From: Planctomycetota bacterium
Lineage (GTDB): Bacteria > Planctomycetota > Planctomycetia > Pirellulales > Pirellulaceae
DNA length: 60,693 bases
Assembly: GCA_027619595.1 (NCBI GenBank)
Contig: JAQCHP010000001.1
Location: forward strand, 1-60,693
Direction of reading: 5' to 3'
Of the stretch, positions 60,066 to 60,693 are shown piece after piece (within the stretch, counting starts at the first letter, position 1; the number at the start of each line of letters is the position of its first letter). Under the pieces are notes generated by a model that had not been told where the DNA came from, searched no databases, and saw nothing but the letters and a program-made list of their open reading frames with translations. Both the position numbers and the translations under genes were made by a program.

Positions 60066-60692
60066 CTACTGCCAATCGCGGACGTCGATCACTTCTTCGC
60101 CATCCCGGGACAGAAGTGCCGAGATGACTTTGGGGTGCATGTCCCGTGACCAGAATTGTACTGAACCGTCGCAAAAAGCCGACGCGACTCCCGCGTGAAA
60201 CGCGAAGGGGTCATGTGAATTTTCGATGTTGATTCCCATACCATGAAACGACCCCGTCTCCGCGCTTGCCCAAGGGCCCTCCGTCAGGACTTCGGAGTTC
60301 GTAGAACCATGCGGGCCGAAAGTAAATGGCTTGGCGGCTTGTTCTGTCAGCAGTACCGTCCGCGATAGCCCATCGGAAACGAGTCTCAGGTTGCCAGGGA
60401 TGGTTCGAGGATGAGGATTGGCGGAGGATCCGGGGACGACCGAATCGGGAGGCGGGGGTATGGAAAGGGCCAAATCGGGTCCACCGTTCCAAACGCCACG
60501 CAGAGGATAAACGCGGCCCGCTGACATGACATCATAAATTGCCACATAGTCATTGGCGCCGACGGGCGAGGCAAGGTTCCATGTTCCGATCTGTTGAATG
60601 AGTCTGGGAGAATCGGGCGTAGACGGGCACTGCACGAGCGGAAGTACGGCACCAGCAAGTTGTAAATTTTGTGTCGAAAAGGGGAGATTGTG
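60066..60692 (-). CDS. DUF1559 protein, C-terminal part (cut by window end)
   Basis: The minus-strand frame is open from the window edge (about 208 residues here). Upstream residues read NLQLAGAVLPLVQCPSTPDS, the CP motif region of DUF1559. Further on are LVSDGLSRTVLLTEQAAKPF and the C-terminal AFCDGSVQFWSRDM block, all typical of DUF1559 pseudopilin-like proteins. The prepilin N-terminus lies outside the window. An internal GTG near 60635 is probably not the start. The stop lies about 110 bp from the start of the HAF/PEP-CTERM gene on the same strand. Confidence 0.85.
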   Translation of the reverse strand, partial: HNLPFSTQNLQLAGAVLPLVQCPSTPDSPRLIQQIGTWNLASPVGANDYVAIYDVMSAGRVYPLRGVWNGGPDLALSIPPPPDSVVPGSSANPHPRTIPGNLRLVSDGLSRTVLLTEQAAKPFTFGPHGSTNSEVLTEGPWASAETGSFHGMGINIENSHDPFAFHAGVASAFCDGSVQFWSRDMHPKVISALLSRDGEEVIDVRDWQ

Positions 60693-60693
60693 A

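Overview
The window looks like a planctomycete chromosome, probably from the Pirellulales. Three things point there. Several secreted proteins end in PEP-CTERM or dockerin-like signals, and DUF1559 type II pseudopilins are present. A sigma factor is paired with a Ser/Thr kinase that carries a zinc-finger anti-sigma-like N-terminus. Large planctomycete-style operons of the Bat (vWA/MoxR) and Gld (ABC/DUF4340) types occur next to lipid A and heptose genes (lpxK, hldE). I see no rRNA, tRNA, CRISPR array or intact mobile element.

Layout. Positions 1-1740 are a decayed stretch: an Alba/HATPase_c_4-type gene with an in-frame TAG, a GNAT C-terminal scrap, a REP-type transposase N-terminal scrap, and the nonsense-shortened end of a secreted barrel-like protein (1739-3553, minus). 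Positions 4109-14536 form one tightly overlapping plus-strand operon: MoxR, DUF58, a BatD/DUF4381-like protein, BatA, a giant BatB/BatC fusion, BatD and BatE. Positions 14860-18329 hold a 2-oxoacid dehydrogenase E1 (alpha+beta) followed by a lipoyl domain and a KAS III, in two frames joined by a single-base lesion. Next come truA, an Uup-type ABC-F ATPase, an S51 peptidase and a minus-strand series (histidine kinase, small membrane protein, MauE/thioredoxin-like, pseudopilin, TPR protein, alpha/beta hydrolase). Diverging from that series is a plus-strand operon: LolA-like protein, Cys-rich secreted protein, DUF1573, PMT-type glycosyltransferase, ECF-like sigma factor and Ser/Thr kinase.

Positions 35388-38706 form a mirror-image locus. 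Two paralogous PEP-CTERM proteins, which resemble from memory the cyanobacterial zinc-regulated All3515 family, flank two divergent Cys/His-rich secreted proteins. Downstream are a gamma carbonic anhydrase-like protein, a RidA-like protein, and a minus-strand envelope/metabolic run (UxaA, NAD isocitrate dehydrogenase, LpxK, HldE, family 2 glycosyltransferase). The last third holds a DUF4175-like membrane protein with about 32 hexapeptide repeats, nadB, a Gld-like ABC system, a frame-shifted HAF-repeat PEP-CTERM protein and a DUF1559 protein cut by the window edge.

The two most interesting signals are the E1-lipoyl-KAS III assembly, which has no E2 acyltransferase domain and could pass an acyl group straight from lipoyl to a ketosynthase, and the mirror-image putative zinc locus. 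A caution applies to the whole window. It contains three reading-frame breaks (near 16869, in the G9 tract 32661-32669, and in the G7 tract 59555-59561) and two apparent nonsense codons (264-266 and 1739-1741). Some may be assembly or base-calling errors rather than biology.
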